In this document: piece after piece, positions 44,593 to 53,477 of the stretch | Position numbering within the stretch: position 1 is the stretch's first letter | Layout of the letters: the number at the start of each line of letters is the position of its first letter | Assembly: GCA_002796995.1 (NCBI GenBank) | Contig: PEKW01000006.1 | Coordinates: 1 to 64,000 of the forward strand | Length of the DNA: 64,000 nt | Origin: Rhizobium sp. | GTDB taxonomy: Bacteria; Pseudomonadota; Alphaproteobacteria; Rhizobiales; Rhizobiaceae | Reading direction: 5' to 3' | Notes under the pieces: model-generated | Databases searched by the model: none | Told to the model about the DNA's origin: nothing | Seen by the model: the letters and a program-made list of their open reading frames with translations, nothing else | Program-made: the position numbers and the translations under genes

Positions 44593-44650
44593 ATAAAACA
44601 TGATTGTTGGAGTCAACATATAAAACATGATTTCAATTATCATGTTTTAT
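44593..44650 (-). promoter_or_regulatory. Triple-repeat operator upstream of heme receptor
   Basis: ATAAAACATGAT occurs at 44593-44604 and again at 44620-44631, and its exact inverse complement ATCATGTTTTAT at 44639-44650. The last two make a perfect 12-bp inverted repeat with a 7-base spacer, whose core TGA-TTTCAATTA-TCA fits the TGA-N9-TCA RirA iron-responsive operator. Likely an iron-control site for the receptor. It is on the upstream side of the receptor, between it and fhs. Confidence 0.7.
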
Positions 44651-44722
44651 CGCGCGGCTGTGCGCAGGCCGAAAAGCCACATCGGCCTTGCCGGTCGGAC
44701 CTCGAGAAATGGATGGAACAGC

Positions 44723-46402
44723 CTAGAAAAGCCCCTCGATGAAACCCTGCTCGTTGAGCACGATGCGCTCCGCAGCCGGAGAACTCGGAAGTCCGGGCAT
44801 GGTCATGATCTCGCCGGTGATGGCCACCACGAAGCCCGCCCCGGCCGAGAGCCGTACCTCCCGCACATGCACGACATGCCCTTCCGGCGCGCCGCGCAGC
44901 GTCGGATCGGTGGAGAAGGAATACTGCGTCTTCGCCATGCACACCGGCAGGTGTCCATAGCCCTGCGCCTCCCATTGGGCGAGCTGGTCGCGCACCGCCT
45001 TGTCGGCGGTCACCTCGGCGGCGTGATAGATCTTCGACGCCACCGTCTCGATCTTTTCCATCAGCGGCAGCGCGTCCGCATAGAGCGGCTTGAACGCGGC
45101 CTGACCGGAATCGGCGAGTTCCGCCACGCGGTGCGCCAGTTCCTCGATACCTGCCGAACCATCCGCCCAGTGGCGGCAGAGAACCGCATCGGTCCCGAGA
45201 CGCGCGACGTAGTCCTTGACCGCGGCCACCTCGGCCTCGGTATCCGAGGTGAAGTGGTTGATGGCGACGAGCACCGGCACGCCGAAACGCCGCACATTGG
45301 CGACATGGCGGCCGAGATTGGCGCAGCCGCGCGTGAGCGCCTCGACATTCTCGACGCCGAGATCGTCCTTCTTCACCCCGCCGTTCATCTTCAGCGCCCT
45401 CACCGTGGCGACGATCACGGCGGCTGCCGGTTCAAGCCCCGCCTTGCGGCACTTGATATCGAAGAACTTCTCCGCGCCGAGATCGGCGCCGAAACCGGCC
45501 TCCGTCACCACGTAATCGGCGAGCTTCAGCGCGGTCCTAGTGGCGATCACCGAATTGCAGCCATGGGCGATGTTGGCGAACGGCCCGCCATGCACGAAGG
45601 CCGGATTGTTCTCCAGCGTCTGCACCAGGTTCGGCTGCATCGCATCCTTCAGAAGCACGGTCATCGCTCCGTCGGCCTTGAGATCGCGGGCAAAGACCGG
45701 GCTCTTGTCGCGCCGGTAGCCGATGATGATGTCGCCGAGGCGCCGTTCGAGATCGGCGAGATCGGCGGCGAGACAAAGGATCGCCATGACTTCGGAGGCG
45801 ACCGTGATGTCGAAGCCGCTTTCGCGCGGGAAACCGTTGGACGGACCGCCGAGCGAGCAGACGATGTCGCGCAACGCCCGGTCGTTCATGTCCATCACCC
45901 GGCGCCAGCTGACGCGACGCACGTCGATGCCCTGCTCGTTGCCCCAATAGATGTGGTTGTCGATCAGCGCCGACAGCAGATTGTGGGCCGAGGTGATGGC
46001 GTGGAAATCGCCGGTGAAGTGCAGGTTGATGTCTTCCATCGGCACGACCTGCGCATGGCCGCCGCCGGCCGCCCCGCCCTTGACGCCGAAGCACGGACCG
46101 AGCGAGGGCTCTCGGATGCAGACCATCGCCTTCTTGCCGATGCGGTTCAGTCCGTCCACCAGGCCGACGGTCGTCGTCGTCTTGCCCTCGCCCGCCGGCG
46201 TCGGGTTGATCGCCGTGACCAGGATCAGCCTGCCGTTCGGGCGTCCCTCCAGCGAGCGGATGAATTCGGCGGAAACCTTGGCCTTGTCGTGGCCATAGGG
46301 CACGAGCTGCTCGACCGGAATGCCGAGTTTCGCGCCGATCTCCTGGATCGGTTTCTTGGACGCCGCACGGGCGATCTCGATATCGGACTTGAATTCACGC
46401 AT
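44723..46402 (-). CDS. fhs: Formate-tetrahydrofolate ligase
   Basis: A 559-residue enzyme making 10-formyl-tetrahydrofolate from formate, ATP and THF. Signatures: ATP/P-loop region [20 protein letters not shown] (about 68-87), [20 protein letters not shown] and the family core [21 protein letters not shown]. Length matches the family. The start is the ATG at 46402 after a GGGGGGAG site; a TTG at 46411 is an alternative. It can trap formate formed in C1 metabolism, fitting the dimethylglycine/sarcosine-type enzyme earlier in the window. Monocistronic; its 3' region borders the receptor operator. Confidence 0.96.
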   Translation of the reverse strand: MREFKSDIEIARAASKKPIQEIGAKLGIPVEQLVPYGHDKAKVSAEFIRSLEGRPNGRLILVTAINPTPAGEGKTTTTVGLVDGLNRIGKKAMVCIREPSLGPCFGVKGGAAGGGHAQVVPMEDINLHFTGDFHAITSAHNLLSALIDNHIYWGNEQGIDVRRVSWRRVMDMNDRALRDIVCSLGGPSNGFPRESGFDITVASEVMAILCLAADLADLERRLGDIIIGYRRDKSPVFARDLKADGAMTVLLKDAMQPNLVQTLENNPAFVHGGPFANIAHGCNSVIATRTALKLADYVVTEAGFGADLGAEKFFDIKCRKAGLEPAAAVIVATVRALKMNGGVKKDDLGVENVEALTRGCANLGRHVANVRRFGVPVLVAINHFTSDTEAEVAAVKDYVARLGTDAVLCRHWADGSAGIEELAHRVAELADSGQAAFKPLYADALPLMEKIETVASKIYHAAEVTADKAVRDQLAQWEAQGYGHLPVCMAKTQYSFSTDPTLRGAPEGHVVHVREVRLSAGAGFVVAITGEIMTMPGLPSSPAAERIVLNEQGFIEGLF

Positions 46403-46678
46403 GGACTGCAAACTCCCCCCTGGTCCGCTCCGGCTTCTGCGGCCGCTCTGTCGACACTAGATCGCAGACTCGCCGCCAAGGCGATAGCGATGTGGCTTAG
46501 GATTTAGCCGACAGCGACAAAAAAGGAAACGATTGCGGCCTCTTGGGGGAAAACTGCCGGCGATCGGCCGTGCCGCCCGGATCTGGCCGCGACCGCGCCA
46601 TCCGTCGGTCTTGCAGCCGGGGCCCGCTCCGCCTATGTCTGCCAGCCGAAAATCCAACGTCTGTGGAGCAATGCCGCC

Positions 46679-47197
46679 ATGAAATCCCTCGAATTGCTGG
46701 TCGAACGGATCATCCTGTCGAGCCGCTGGATGCTCGTCGCCTTCTATCTGGGACTGGTCGCGGCGCTCGCCGTCTATGCGGTGTCTTTCGGCTACAAGTT
46801 CCTCAAGGTCGCCGGCAATGTCTTCACCTACAGCGAGGCGGAGATGATCCTCGCCATGCTCGGCCTGATCGACGCCGCCCTGGTGGCGAGCCTGATCGTC
46901 ATGGTGATGATTTCCGGCTACGAGAACTTCGTCAGCCGCTTCGACGAGGCCGAGGACCAGGTCTCCTTCCTCGGCAAGCTCGATTCCGGCAGCCTCAAGA
47001 TCAAGGTCGCCTCGTCGATCGTCGCGATCTCGTCGATCCACCTGCTGCAGGTCTTCCTGAACTCCAGCCAGTTCACCGACGGCAAGATCATGTGGCTGAC
47101 CATCATGCACCTCGCCTTCGTCGTCTCCGCCGTCATGCTCGGCTTCCTCGAGGTGATGATGAACAAGAAGAAGGCGTCGTACGACGACAAGGCATGA
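46679..47197 (+). CDS. YqhA/UPF0114 family membrane protein
   Basis: A 172-residue integral membrane protein with four predicted helices, including AFYLGLVAALAVYAVSFGYK and a long third helix pair. The family signature ERIILSSRWMLVAFYLGL at the start and the ALVASLIVMVMISGYENFVS segment identify the UPF0114 (YqhA) family, whose function is unknown. Upstream of it and divergent lies fhs; downstream, convergent, putA. No partner gene seen. Confidence 0.88.
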   Translation: MKSLELLVERIILSSRWMLVAFYLGLVAALAVYAVSFGYKFLKVAGNVFTYSEAEMILAMLGLIDAALVASLIVMVMISGYENFVSRFDEAEDQVSFLGKLDSGSLKIKVASSIVAISSIHLLQVFLNSSQFTDGKIMWLTIMHLAFVVSAVMLGFLEVMMNKKKASYDDKA

Positions 47198-47237
47198 ATG
47201 GACGGGAGGCTTTCGCCCCCCGCCCCGTTTCTGCCGC

Positions 47238-50200
47238 TCAGCCTTCGCCGATCGCGATCAGGCTGGCATTGCCGCCGGCGGCGGCGGTATTCACCGAGAT
47301 CACCTGCTCCACCGCAAAGCGCATCAGATAGGCCGGACCGCCGGCCTTGAAGCCGGTGCCCGACAGGCCCGAGCCGCCGAACGGCTGGGTGCCGACGACC
47401 GCGCCGATCATGTTGCGGTTGATGTAGACATTGCCGGTGTCGAGCGCCTCGGTGACGGCGCGGATGGTCGATTCGATGCGGCTATGGACGCCGAGCGTCA
47501 GGCCGTAGCCGGTGGCATTGATCGACTCGACCACCTTGCCCAGGTCCTTGGCCTTCCACCGCACCACATGCAGCACCGGGCCGAACACTTCCTTGGTCAG
47601 CGCCTCCGGCCGGTCGAGCTCGATGATATGCGGCGCGAAGAAGTTGCCCGTGTTCGGCACCGTGCCGGCATAGCGGATCTTCTGGCCCTTGCGCATCTCG
47701 GCCACATGGCCTTCGAGCATGGCCTTCTGCTTCTCGTCGATCACCGGGCCGACATCGGTCGTGGTGAGCGCCGGATCGCCGAGATTGAGCTCGCGCGCCG
47801 CGCCCTCGATCATCTCCAGCATGCCGTCGGCAATGTCTTCCTGGAGGTAGAGGATGCGCAGCGCCGAGCAGCGCTGGCCGGCCGAGCGGAAGGCCGAGAT
47901 GACCACGTCGTCGGCCACCTGTTCGGCCAGCGCCGTCGCATCGACGATCATCGCGTTGATGCCACCGGTCTCGGCGATCAGCGGCACGATCGGGCCGTTC
48001 TTGGCGGCAAGCGTCCGGTTGATCGCCTGCGCCGTTCCGGTCGAGCCGGTGAAGGCAAGACCGCCGAGCTGCGGATGGGCCGAAATGGCAGCCCCGATCT
48101 CAGGACCGCCCGGCAGTAGCATCAGCACATCGGCCGGAATGCCGGCCTGGTGCATCAGCTTGACCGCTTCATAGGCGATGAGCGGCGTCTGCGGCGCCGG
48201 CTTGGCGACGACGGCATTGCCGGCGACGAGTGCGGCCGATACCTGACCGAGGAAGATCGCCAGCGGAAAATTCCACGGCGAGATGCAGGCGAATACCCCG
48301 CGGCCGCGCCAAAGCAGCCGGTTGCTCTCGCCGGTCGGGCCAGGCATGGCCTCGGCCTCGCCGAACAGCTTGCGCGCCTGGGCGGCGTAGTAGCGGCAGA
48401 AATCGACCGCCTCGCGGATTTCGGCAATGCCGTCGTCCAGCGTCTTGCCGGCTTCGGCGGAGAGCAGCGCCAGCAGCCGGTCGCGATTGGCTTCCAGCAG
48501 GTCGGCGGTCTTGTCGAGGCAGGCGGCGCGCTCCTCGACCGGCGTCTTCGACCAGGTGGCGAAGCCCTTGCGGCCGGCGGCGAAGGCACGATCGACGTCG
48601 GCCACGGCCGCATTGCGCACGGTGCCGACGACCCGGCTGCGATCGGCCGGCGACAGGACCGGCACGGCTTCCGCCTGCCCCGTTGCTCCCGGAACCAGCG
48701 GGGTGGCATCGACCTTGGCCGTCTGGCCGGCCAGCGATGCGATCAGGCTCTGAAGGCTCTCGCGATGGCCGAATTCGAAGCCGGCGCTGTTCTTGCGCTC
48801 GCCGTAGAGCTCGAGCGGCATGGGGATCTGGTTGTGGCGCACGCTCTTGCCCTGGTCGATGCCCAGCCGTTCGACCGGCCGCTCCAGCAGGTTGGCGATC
48901 GGCACGTTCTTGTCGCCGGCGACGGCGACGAAAGACGAGTTGGCGCCGTTCTCCAGCAGGCGGCGCACCAGATAGGCGAGCAGGTCGCGATAGCCGCCGA
49001 CCGGCGCATAGATGCGGCAGGCGATGCGCTCGTTACCGGACAGAAGATTGTTGTAGAGCGCCTCGCCCATGCCGTGCAGGCGCTGGAATTCGAAGCCGGT
49101 GCGGTCGGCGCCGGCCAGTTCCAGGATCATCGACACGGTGAGTGCATTATGCGTGGCGAACTGCGGGAAGATCCGTTCGCGCTTGGCCAGCATCTGCGCG
49201 GCACAGGCGAGATAGGACAGGTCGGTCGCCGGCTTGCGGGTCCAGACCGGATAGTCGTCGAGCCCGCGTTCCTGCGCCCGCTTCACCTCGGTATCCCAAT
49301 AGGCGCCCTTGACGAGGCGCACCATCATGCGCCGGCCGTTCCGCTTGCACAGGTCGTCGATATAGTCGATCACCTGCGGCGCGCGCTTCTGGTAGGCCTG
49401 GATGGCAAGGCCGAAACCGTTCCAGCCGGCCAGAGACGGATCGGAGAACACCGCGCCGATGACGTCGAGCGACAGCTCGAGCCGGTCGGCCTCCTCGGCG
49501 TCGACGGTGAAGTTCAGCTGGTGTGCCTTGGCCATCTGGGCAAGCTTCAGCAGATCCGGCACCAGCTCGCGCATCACCCGGTGATGATGGGTGGCGAGAT
49601 AGCGCGGATGCAGCGCCGAGAGCTTGACCGAAATGCCCATGCGGTCCGGCAGCTGGCTGCCCTTGCCGTGCTTGGCCATGAAGGCGCCGATCGAATCGAT
49701 CGCGTCGGCATAGGACTTGAAATAGCGCTTGGCGTCTTCCGCCGTGCGGGCGCCCTCGCCCAGCATGTCGAAGGAATGGCGGTAGCCCTTCTCCTCGCTC
49801 TTGGCGGCGCGGCCGAGCGCGTCCTTCATGTTTTCGCCGAGCACGAAGTGATGGCCGAGGAAACGCATCGCCTGTTTGGTCGCCGAGCGCACGGTCGGCA
49901 GTCCGAGCCGCTTGACGAGACCGCGCACCACGCCTTCCGGCGTTTCGCCGGGCCTGATGACGCGGGCCGACAATCCGAGTGCCCAGGCCGAGGCCGAGAC
50001 GAACCAGCTGTCGCCATGCGCTTCGTGCTCGCTCCAGCCGCCCTCTTTCAGCTTGTCCTCGATCAGCCGGTCCTGGGTCAGCGCATCGGGCACGCGCAGC
50101 AGCGCTTCCGCCAGCACCATCAGCGCCAGGCCCTCGCGGGTCGACAGCCCATATTCCCGCAGGAAGTCCTCGACGCCGCCGATCGAGCCGGAATTGTCGC

Positions 50201-50357
50201 GGATCGCCTCGATGAAGCGCGTGGCGCGCTGGTCGATCGCAGCATTCTGCTGGGCGCCGAGCGTCAGCCGGGCGGCAAAGCCGCGCATCAACTGGTCGTC
50301 GTCGCCGGCGAAGGGCGCGGAAAAGCGGGGAAAGTCGGGCATGGCACTCTTGATCAT
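47238..50357 (-). CDS. putA: Bifunctional proline dehydrogenase / P5C dehydrogenase, type A
   Basis: A 1039-residue PutA oxidising proline to glutamate. The FAD-dependent proline dehydrogenase barrel lies about 80-480 (KLSALHPRY, MVRLVKGAYWDTEVKRAQ). The aldehyde dehydrogenase part lies about 545-1020, with IAETGGINAMIV (Glu) and FRSAGQRCSALR (catalytic Cys). It lacks both the N-terminal ribbon-helix-helix DNA-binding domain and the C-terminal extra domain of E. coli PutA, so it is the short form and cannot regulate itself. The start is the ATG at 50357, five bases after GGAGG. Divergent putR lies 110 bases away. Confidence 0.96.
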   Translation of the reverse strand: MIKSAMPDFPRFSAPFAGDDDQLMRGFAARLTLGAQQNAAIDQRATRFIEAIRDNSGSIGGVEDFLREYGLSTREGLALMVLAEALLRVPDALTQDRLIEDKLKEGGWSEHEAHGDSWFVSASAWALGLSARVIRPGETPEGVVRGLVKRLGLPTVRSATKQAMRFLGHHFVLGENMKDALGRAAKSEEKGYRHSFDMLGEGARTAEDAKRYFKSYADAIDSIGAFMAKHGKGSQLPDRMGISVKLSALHPRYLATHHHRVMRELVPDLLKLAQMAKAHQLNFTVDAEEADRLELSLDVIGAVFSDPSLAGWNGFGLAIQAYQKRAPQVIDYIDDLCKRNGRRMMVRLVKGAYWDTEVKRAQERGLDDYPVWTRKPATDLSYLACAAQMLAKRERIFPQFATHNALTVSMILELAGADRTGFEFQRLHGMGEALYNNLLSGNERIACRIYAPVGGYRDLLAYLVRRLLENGANSSFVAVAGDKNVPIANLLERPVERLGIDQGKSVRHNQIPMPLELYGERKNSAGFEFGHRESLQSLIASLAGQTAKVDATPLVPGATGQAEAVPVLSPADRSRVVGTVRNAAVADVDRAFAAGRKGFATWSKTPVEERAACLDKTADLLEANRDRLLALLSAEAGKTLDDGIAEIREAVDFCRYYAAQARKLFGEAEAMPGPTGESNRLLWRGRGVFACISPWNFPLAIFLGQVSAALVAGNAVVAKPAPQTPLIAYEAVKLMHQAGIPADVLMLLPGGPEIGAAISAHPQLGGLAFTGSTGTAQAINRTLAAKNGPIVPLIAETGGINAMIVDATALAEQVADDVVISAFRSAGQRCSALRILYLQEDIADGMLEMIEGAARELNLGDPALTTTDVGPVIDEKQKAMLEGHVAEMRKGQKIRYAGTVPNTGNFFAPHIIELDRPEALTKEVFGPVLHVVRWKAKDLGKVVESINATGYGLTLGVHSRIESTIRAVTEALDTGNVYINRNMIGAVVGTQPFGGSGLSGTGFKAGGPAYLMRFAVEQVISVNTAAAGGNASLIAIGEG

Positions 50358-50421
50358 TGTCACCTCCGTGTTATCGGCAAGGTATCGACAGATTGATGAT
50401 TTTAATCGCTGATTTTTGGTG

Positions 50422-50438
50422 TATAGTCAGTGACTATA
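50422..50438. promoter_or_regulatory. Candidate PutR operator
   Basis: TATAGTCA-G-TGACTATA is a perfect 8-bp inverted repeat centred between divergent putA and putR, in an AT-rich segment that holds both promoters. A suitable site for an Lrp-type dimer. Confidence 0.6.
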
Positions 50439-50467
50439 ACTATATTTTTGACATATGGTAGCTTTTG

Positions 50468-50929
50468 ATGAAAGAACTCGACAGACTGGACCGGAAGATC
50501 CTCAAGACCCTGCAAAAAGAGGGTCGGCTGACCAATATCGAACTCGCCGAGCGCGTCAGCCTCTCGCCGACCGCGACAGCCGAACGTGTCCGCCGGCTGA
50601 CTCGCGACGGCATCATTACAGGCTACATGGCCATTCTGTCCCCGGAGAAGCTCGGACGCAACTTGCTTGTGTTCATCGAGGTCAAGCTCGACCGCACCAC
50701 GCCCGACGTTTTCGACGCCTTCGCCCAGGCGGTCAAGCGTTCGGACGACGTGATGGAATGCCACATGGTGGCAGGCGGCTTCGACTATCTGGTGAAGGCG
50801 CGCGTCGCCGGCATGGAGGCCTATCGCCAGTTCCTGTCGGAGGTCATCCTGCCGCTGCCGGGCGTGCGCGAAACCCATACCTATGCCGTCATGGAAGAGG
50901 TCAAGACCGGCTCGGCCCTGCCGGTCTAG
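50468..50929 (+). CDS. putR: Lrp/AsnC regulator of proline catabolism PutR
   Basis: A 153-residue Lrp-family protein: helix-turn-helix at about 5-58 (LDRKILKTLQKEGRLTNIEL, AERVSLSPTATAERVRRL) and a RAM effector-binding domain (VMECHMVAGGFDYLVKARVA, then LPGVRETHTYAVMEEVK). Divergent from putA, so it is the probable proline-responsive activator, as described for PutR of Agrobacterium and Rhodobacter. The start is the ATG at 50468, one codon after a TTG. Confidence 0.93.
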   Translation: MKELDRLDRKILKTLQKEGRLTNIELAERVSLSPTATAERVRRLTRDGIITGYMAILSPEKLGRNLLVFIEVKLDRTTPDVFDAFAQAVKRSDDVMECHMVAGGFDYLVKARVAGMEAYRQFLSEVILPLPGVRETHTYAVMEEVKTGSALPV

Positions 50930-51094
50930 GAGGGGCCGCTATCCCCATGCTTTGTTTACCACGTGACGGGCTTTTTCGGTTTTCCGCGTGGACATTGTTC
51001 TATTCCACAGTAAGAAAGTGCTGGCTTTTCAGAATAACTGATATATTTGTTATCGTTAACATATTCCCTTTCTCGCAACCTTTCGAATTCACAT

Positions 51095-51817
51095 ATGATT
51101 TCCGCCGACCGTCAATCGCTGCTGAGCGGTGAAATAGCGAGCAGCCAGTCACGCGCTCATTTTATGAGTGTCATGGGCCGGGTCGTCGGTGAATTCGGCC
51201 TCGACCACGTCACGGTCATGGCGGCGCCCAGCCCCAACGACATCGCGATTGCCCCCTTGGTCCTCGAAAGCACGCTGCCGCCGCAATTCGCCCGCGAATT
51301 CGACAAGCACCAGTTCCTGCGCTACTGCCCGATCCTGCCGAAGTTCAGCAATTCGGTCCTGCCGCAGACCTGGCATCTCGGACAGTCCGGTCCCACCGCA
51401 AGCTTCGACTGCCCGCAGAAAATGTATGATCTGATGAGCCGCTACGATCTCCTGATGGGCGCCATCTTCCCGATGACCTCGATCGACTCGGGCCGCTATT
51501 TCCTGCGCTATGACGGCAAGCGCTCGCCGCTGCACCAGGTGGAGATGAACGAACTGGGCATGATCTCGCTGCATGCCTTCGATGTGTTCGACCGCATGCG
51601 CCGCTCCGAGATCGCCGTGCCGAACGTACTTTCGGCCCGCGAACTCGAGGTCCTGCGCTGGACCGCCCAGGGCAAGACATCGGTCGAGATCGGCCAGATC
51701 CTCTCGCTCTCCGACCACACGGTCAACGCCTACATGACCAATGCCATCAAAAAGTTGGATTGCGTCAACCGGACGCAATTGGTAGCCAAGGCAATTCGAT
51801 TGAAGCTGATCAACTGA
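51095..51817 (+). CDS. LuxR-family regulator with autoinducer-binding-like domain
   Basis: A 240-residue regulator: N-terminal domain of the autoinducer-binding type (about 15-155) and a C-terminal GerE helix-turn-helix (about 173-240; VLSARELEVLRWTAQGKTSV, EIGQILSLSDHTVNAYMTNA). No LuxI synthase is nearby, so it is a LuxR solo. The stretch RYCPILPKFSN...QTW lines up with the YDPVV...FxW site of AHL receptors, but with Cys where the ligand-binding Asp is, so it may bind another ligand or none. The start is the ATG at 51095, since the preceding 16 codons lie in the AT-rich promoter. Followed after 11 bases by a PAS gene. Confidence 0.85.
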   Translation: MISADRQSLLSGEIASSQSRAHFMSVMGRVVGEFGLDHVTVMAAPSPNDIAIAPLVLESTLPPQFAREFDKHQFLRYCPILPKFSNSVLPQTWHLGQSGPTASFDCPQKMYDLMSRYDLLMGAIFPMTSIDSGRYFLRYDGKRSPLHQVEMNELGMISLHAFDVFDRMRRSEIAVPNVLSARELEVLRWTAQGKTSVEIGQILSLSDHTVNAYMTNAIKKLDCVNRTQLVAKAIRLKLIN

Positions 51818-51828
51818 TTCCTGGTGGA

Positions 51829-52320
51829 ATGTGGGCATGCCTGCGATCAGGGGAAAGAGAACCTAAATTGCCCCTGCGTTTCGACCAACTCGATCACAAG
51901 CAATTCCAGGACTGCACGTCGGTCGGCATGACCGAGCATGAGGTGGTCGAGCTCGCCCAGGCCTTCCGCCTCTACGGCTTCTGGAGCATCAACCTCGACA
52001 CCGGCCTTTTCCTCGCCACGCCGGACGTCTACCGCATCTTCGACATGCAGTCGGAAGACGGCAGAATGAACCTCGTCGAGTTCCGCGAACACATCCACCC
52101 CGACGATCTCCCGATCCTGATGGAATGCTTCGAGCGCTGTTCGTCGCAGAAGCAGAGCTATCACATGATCTACCGGGTCAAGCGCGGCGCCGACTGGAAG
52201 TTCGTCCGCACCGTCGGCAAGTTCCGCGAGAAGCCCGGCACGTCGGGCGAGATAGTCGGAATCACCTACGAATTCTTCGAACGCCTGCGCACCGCGGCGT
52301 TCACCGACAGCGACGACTGA
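51829..52320 (+). CDS. PAS-domain protein
   Basis: A 163-residue protein with one PAS fold-3 domain (about 50-155): FRLYGFWSINLDTGLFLATP, DVYRIFDMQSEDG, EFREHIHPDDLPILMECFER, YRVKRGADWKFVRTVGKF. It has no output domain, so it may work with a partner, most simply the LuxR protein whose gene ends 11 bases upstream. The ligand is unknown. The start is the ATG at 51829; an ATG at 51928 is also possible. Confidence 0.8.
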   Translation: MWACLRSGEREPKLPLRFDQLDHKQFQDCTSVGMTEHEVVELAQAFRLYGFWSINLDTGLFLATPDVYRIFDMQSEDGRMNLVEFREHIHPDDLPILMECFERCSSQKQSYHMIYRVKRGADWKFVRTVGKFREKPGTSGEIVGITYEFFERLRTAAFTDSDD

Positions 52321-52333
52321 CTGACAGCGAAAG

Positions 52334-52360
52334 TGCCGACCCGCCGCTGGCGGGCCGGCA
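52334..52360. terminator. Bidirectional hairpin between PAS and DUF2333 genes
   Basis: TGCCG-A-CCCGC / GCGGG-C-CGGCA, an imperfect 10-bp stem between two convergent stops. No U-run, so moderate support. Confidence 0.45.
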
Positions 52361-52367
52361 ATGACGC

Positions 52368-53477
52368 TTAGCGGTCCAGCACCGAGCGCAGTTCGACCAT
52401 GTTGGAACGGACCCTGAGGATATAGAATCCCATGGTCGCCAGATGGGTCGGCATGATCCAGCCGTCTTCGGAACCGTTGGAGATGATCGCGGGCTGGATG
52501 CGCAGCGCGCCCTGCAGCTGCTGTTCCATTTGCGTCCAGATGGCGGTCAGGTTGCGCTCGCGGATGACGTCGACGAAGTCGGCCCGGGTCGCCTGCAACA
52601 GCGCATACTGCGCATAGAGCTGGCCGTAGGCGAACCAGAAGCGGTCATCGGCGCGCGTGTCGAACCAGCCGGCATTGTACTCTTCCGAGCGGCGGCGAAG
52701 AATGTCGGACGTGTTGCCGAGGTCGCTCGCCATGCGGTCGAGCAGCTGCACGAGATTGTCGGCGCGCGCGTCGAACACGGCCGCGCAGGTCTCGAGCGAG
52801 GAATTGAACTTGCGCCAGCTTTCGACGGCCGAGCGGTAGTAGTTCGGCGTCGGCGTCTTGAAGCCCAAGGGATCGGTGCCGAAATACCAGGTGCCCTCGT
52901 CGAACTGGATATTGCCGCGGGCGTCCTGCAGGTCGTTGTTGATGCTCGACGTGCCGCGCACGCGGCCGAGATTGTCGGCAAGCTCGATCGCCAGGCGGCG
53001 CGCCACCTGGTTGGCGCCGCGCTGGAACGAGGCCTTGTTGTCGAAGAACGGGGTATGGTCCCAGTCCACGCCGAACAGGCCGAGCTTGTAGATCAGCGAG
53101 GACGAGATCCAGATGTTCTGGTTGACATTGGTATCCGTGAGGTCCGCGACGACGGTGACGATCGCCGAATTCTGGCAGGTCCCCGGCTTGGCAGCGTTCT
53201 CCTGCCCCGCCGCGACCTGGCGCGCCGAGAATTTGTAGGCCTGGGCGAATTCGGGATCGAATCCGTACCAGACCTGGGTGCGCCAGATGAACTGGCCGTA
53301 AAAGGCGAGCAGCACCAGCACGAACAGCAGGACCGGGATCTTGATCAGCCAGTTGCGCCGCTGATACCAGCTGTGCGCCGCCAGGAACGGCCAGAAGATT
53401 GCAGCCACCACCATTCCGATGCCGCGTCCGATGGCGGCGAATACGCGTTGGAAGAACGCGATGATCGGATCAAGCAT
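52368..53477 (-). CDS. DUF2333-type membrane-anchored protein
   Basis: A 369-residue protein with one or two N-terminal membrane segments (GIGMVVAAIFWPFLAAHSWY, then IKIPVLLFVLVLLAFYGQF at about 46-64) and a large soluble C-terminal part that should face the periplasm. It fits the uncharacterised DUF2333 family in length and layout. The C-terminal half is helical (LVQLLDRMASDLGNTSDILR). Its start overlaps the stop of the preceding gene by 8 bases, so it is the last gene of the cluster that begins at 60760. No activity known. Confidence 0.75.
   Translation of the reverse strand: MLDPIIAFFQRVFAAIGRGIGMVVAAIFWPFLAAHSWYQRRNWLIKIPVLLFVLVLLAFYGQFIWRTQVWYGFDPEFAQAYKFSARQVAAGQENAAKPGTCQNSAIVTVVADLTDTNVNQNIWISSSLIYKLGLFGVDWDHTPFFDNKASFQRGANQVARRLAIELADNLGRVRGTSSINNDLQDARGNIQFDEGTWYFGTDPLGFKTPTPNYYRSAVESWRKFNSSLETCAAVFDARADNLVQLLDRMASDLGNTSDILRRRSEEYNAGWFDTRADDRFWFAYGQLYAQYALLQATRADFVDVIRERNLTAIWTQMEQQLQGALRIQPAIISNGSEDGWIMPTHLATMGFYILRVRSNMVELRSVLDR

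Noticed and set aside
42211..44742. Open frame of 843 codons opposite the heme receptor
   Set aside because: Shadow; the receptor strand has signal peptide, plug and barrel motifs and ends in Phe.
48150..50396. Open frame of 748 codons opposite putA
   Set aside because: Shadow with Arg/His/Gly-biased composition; putA is certain.
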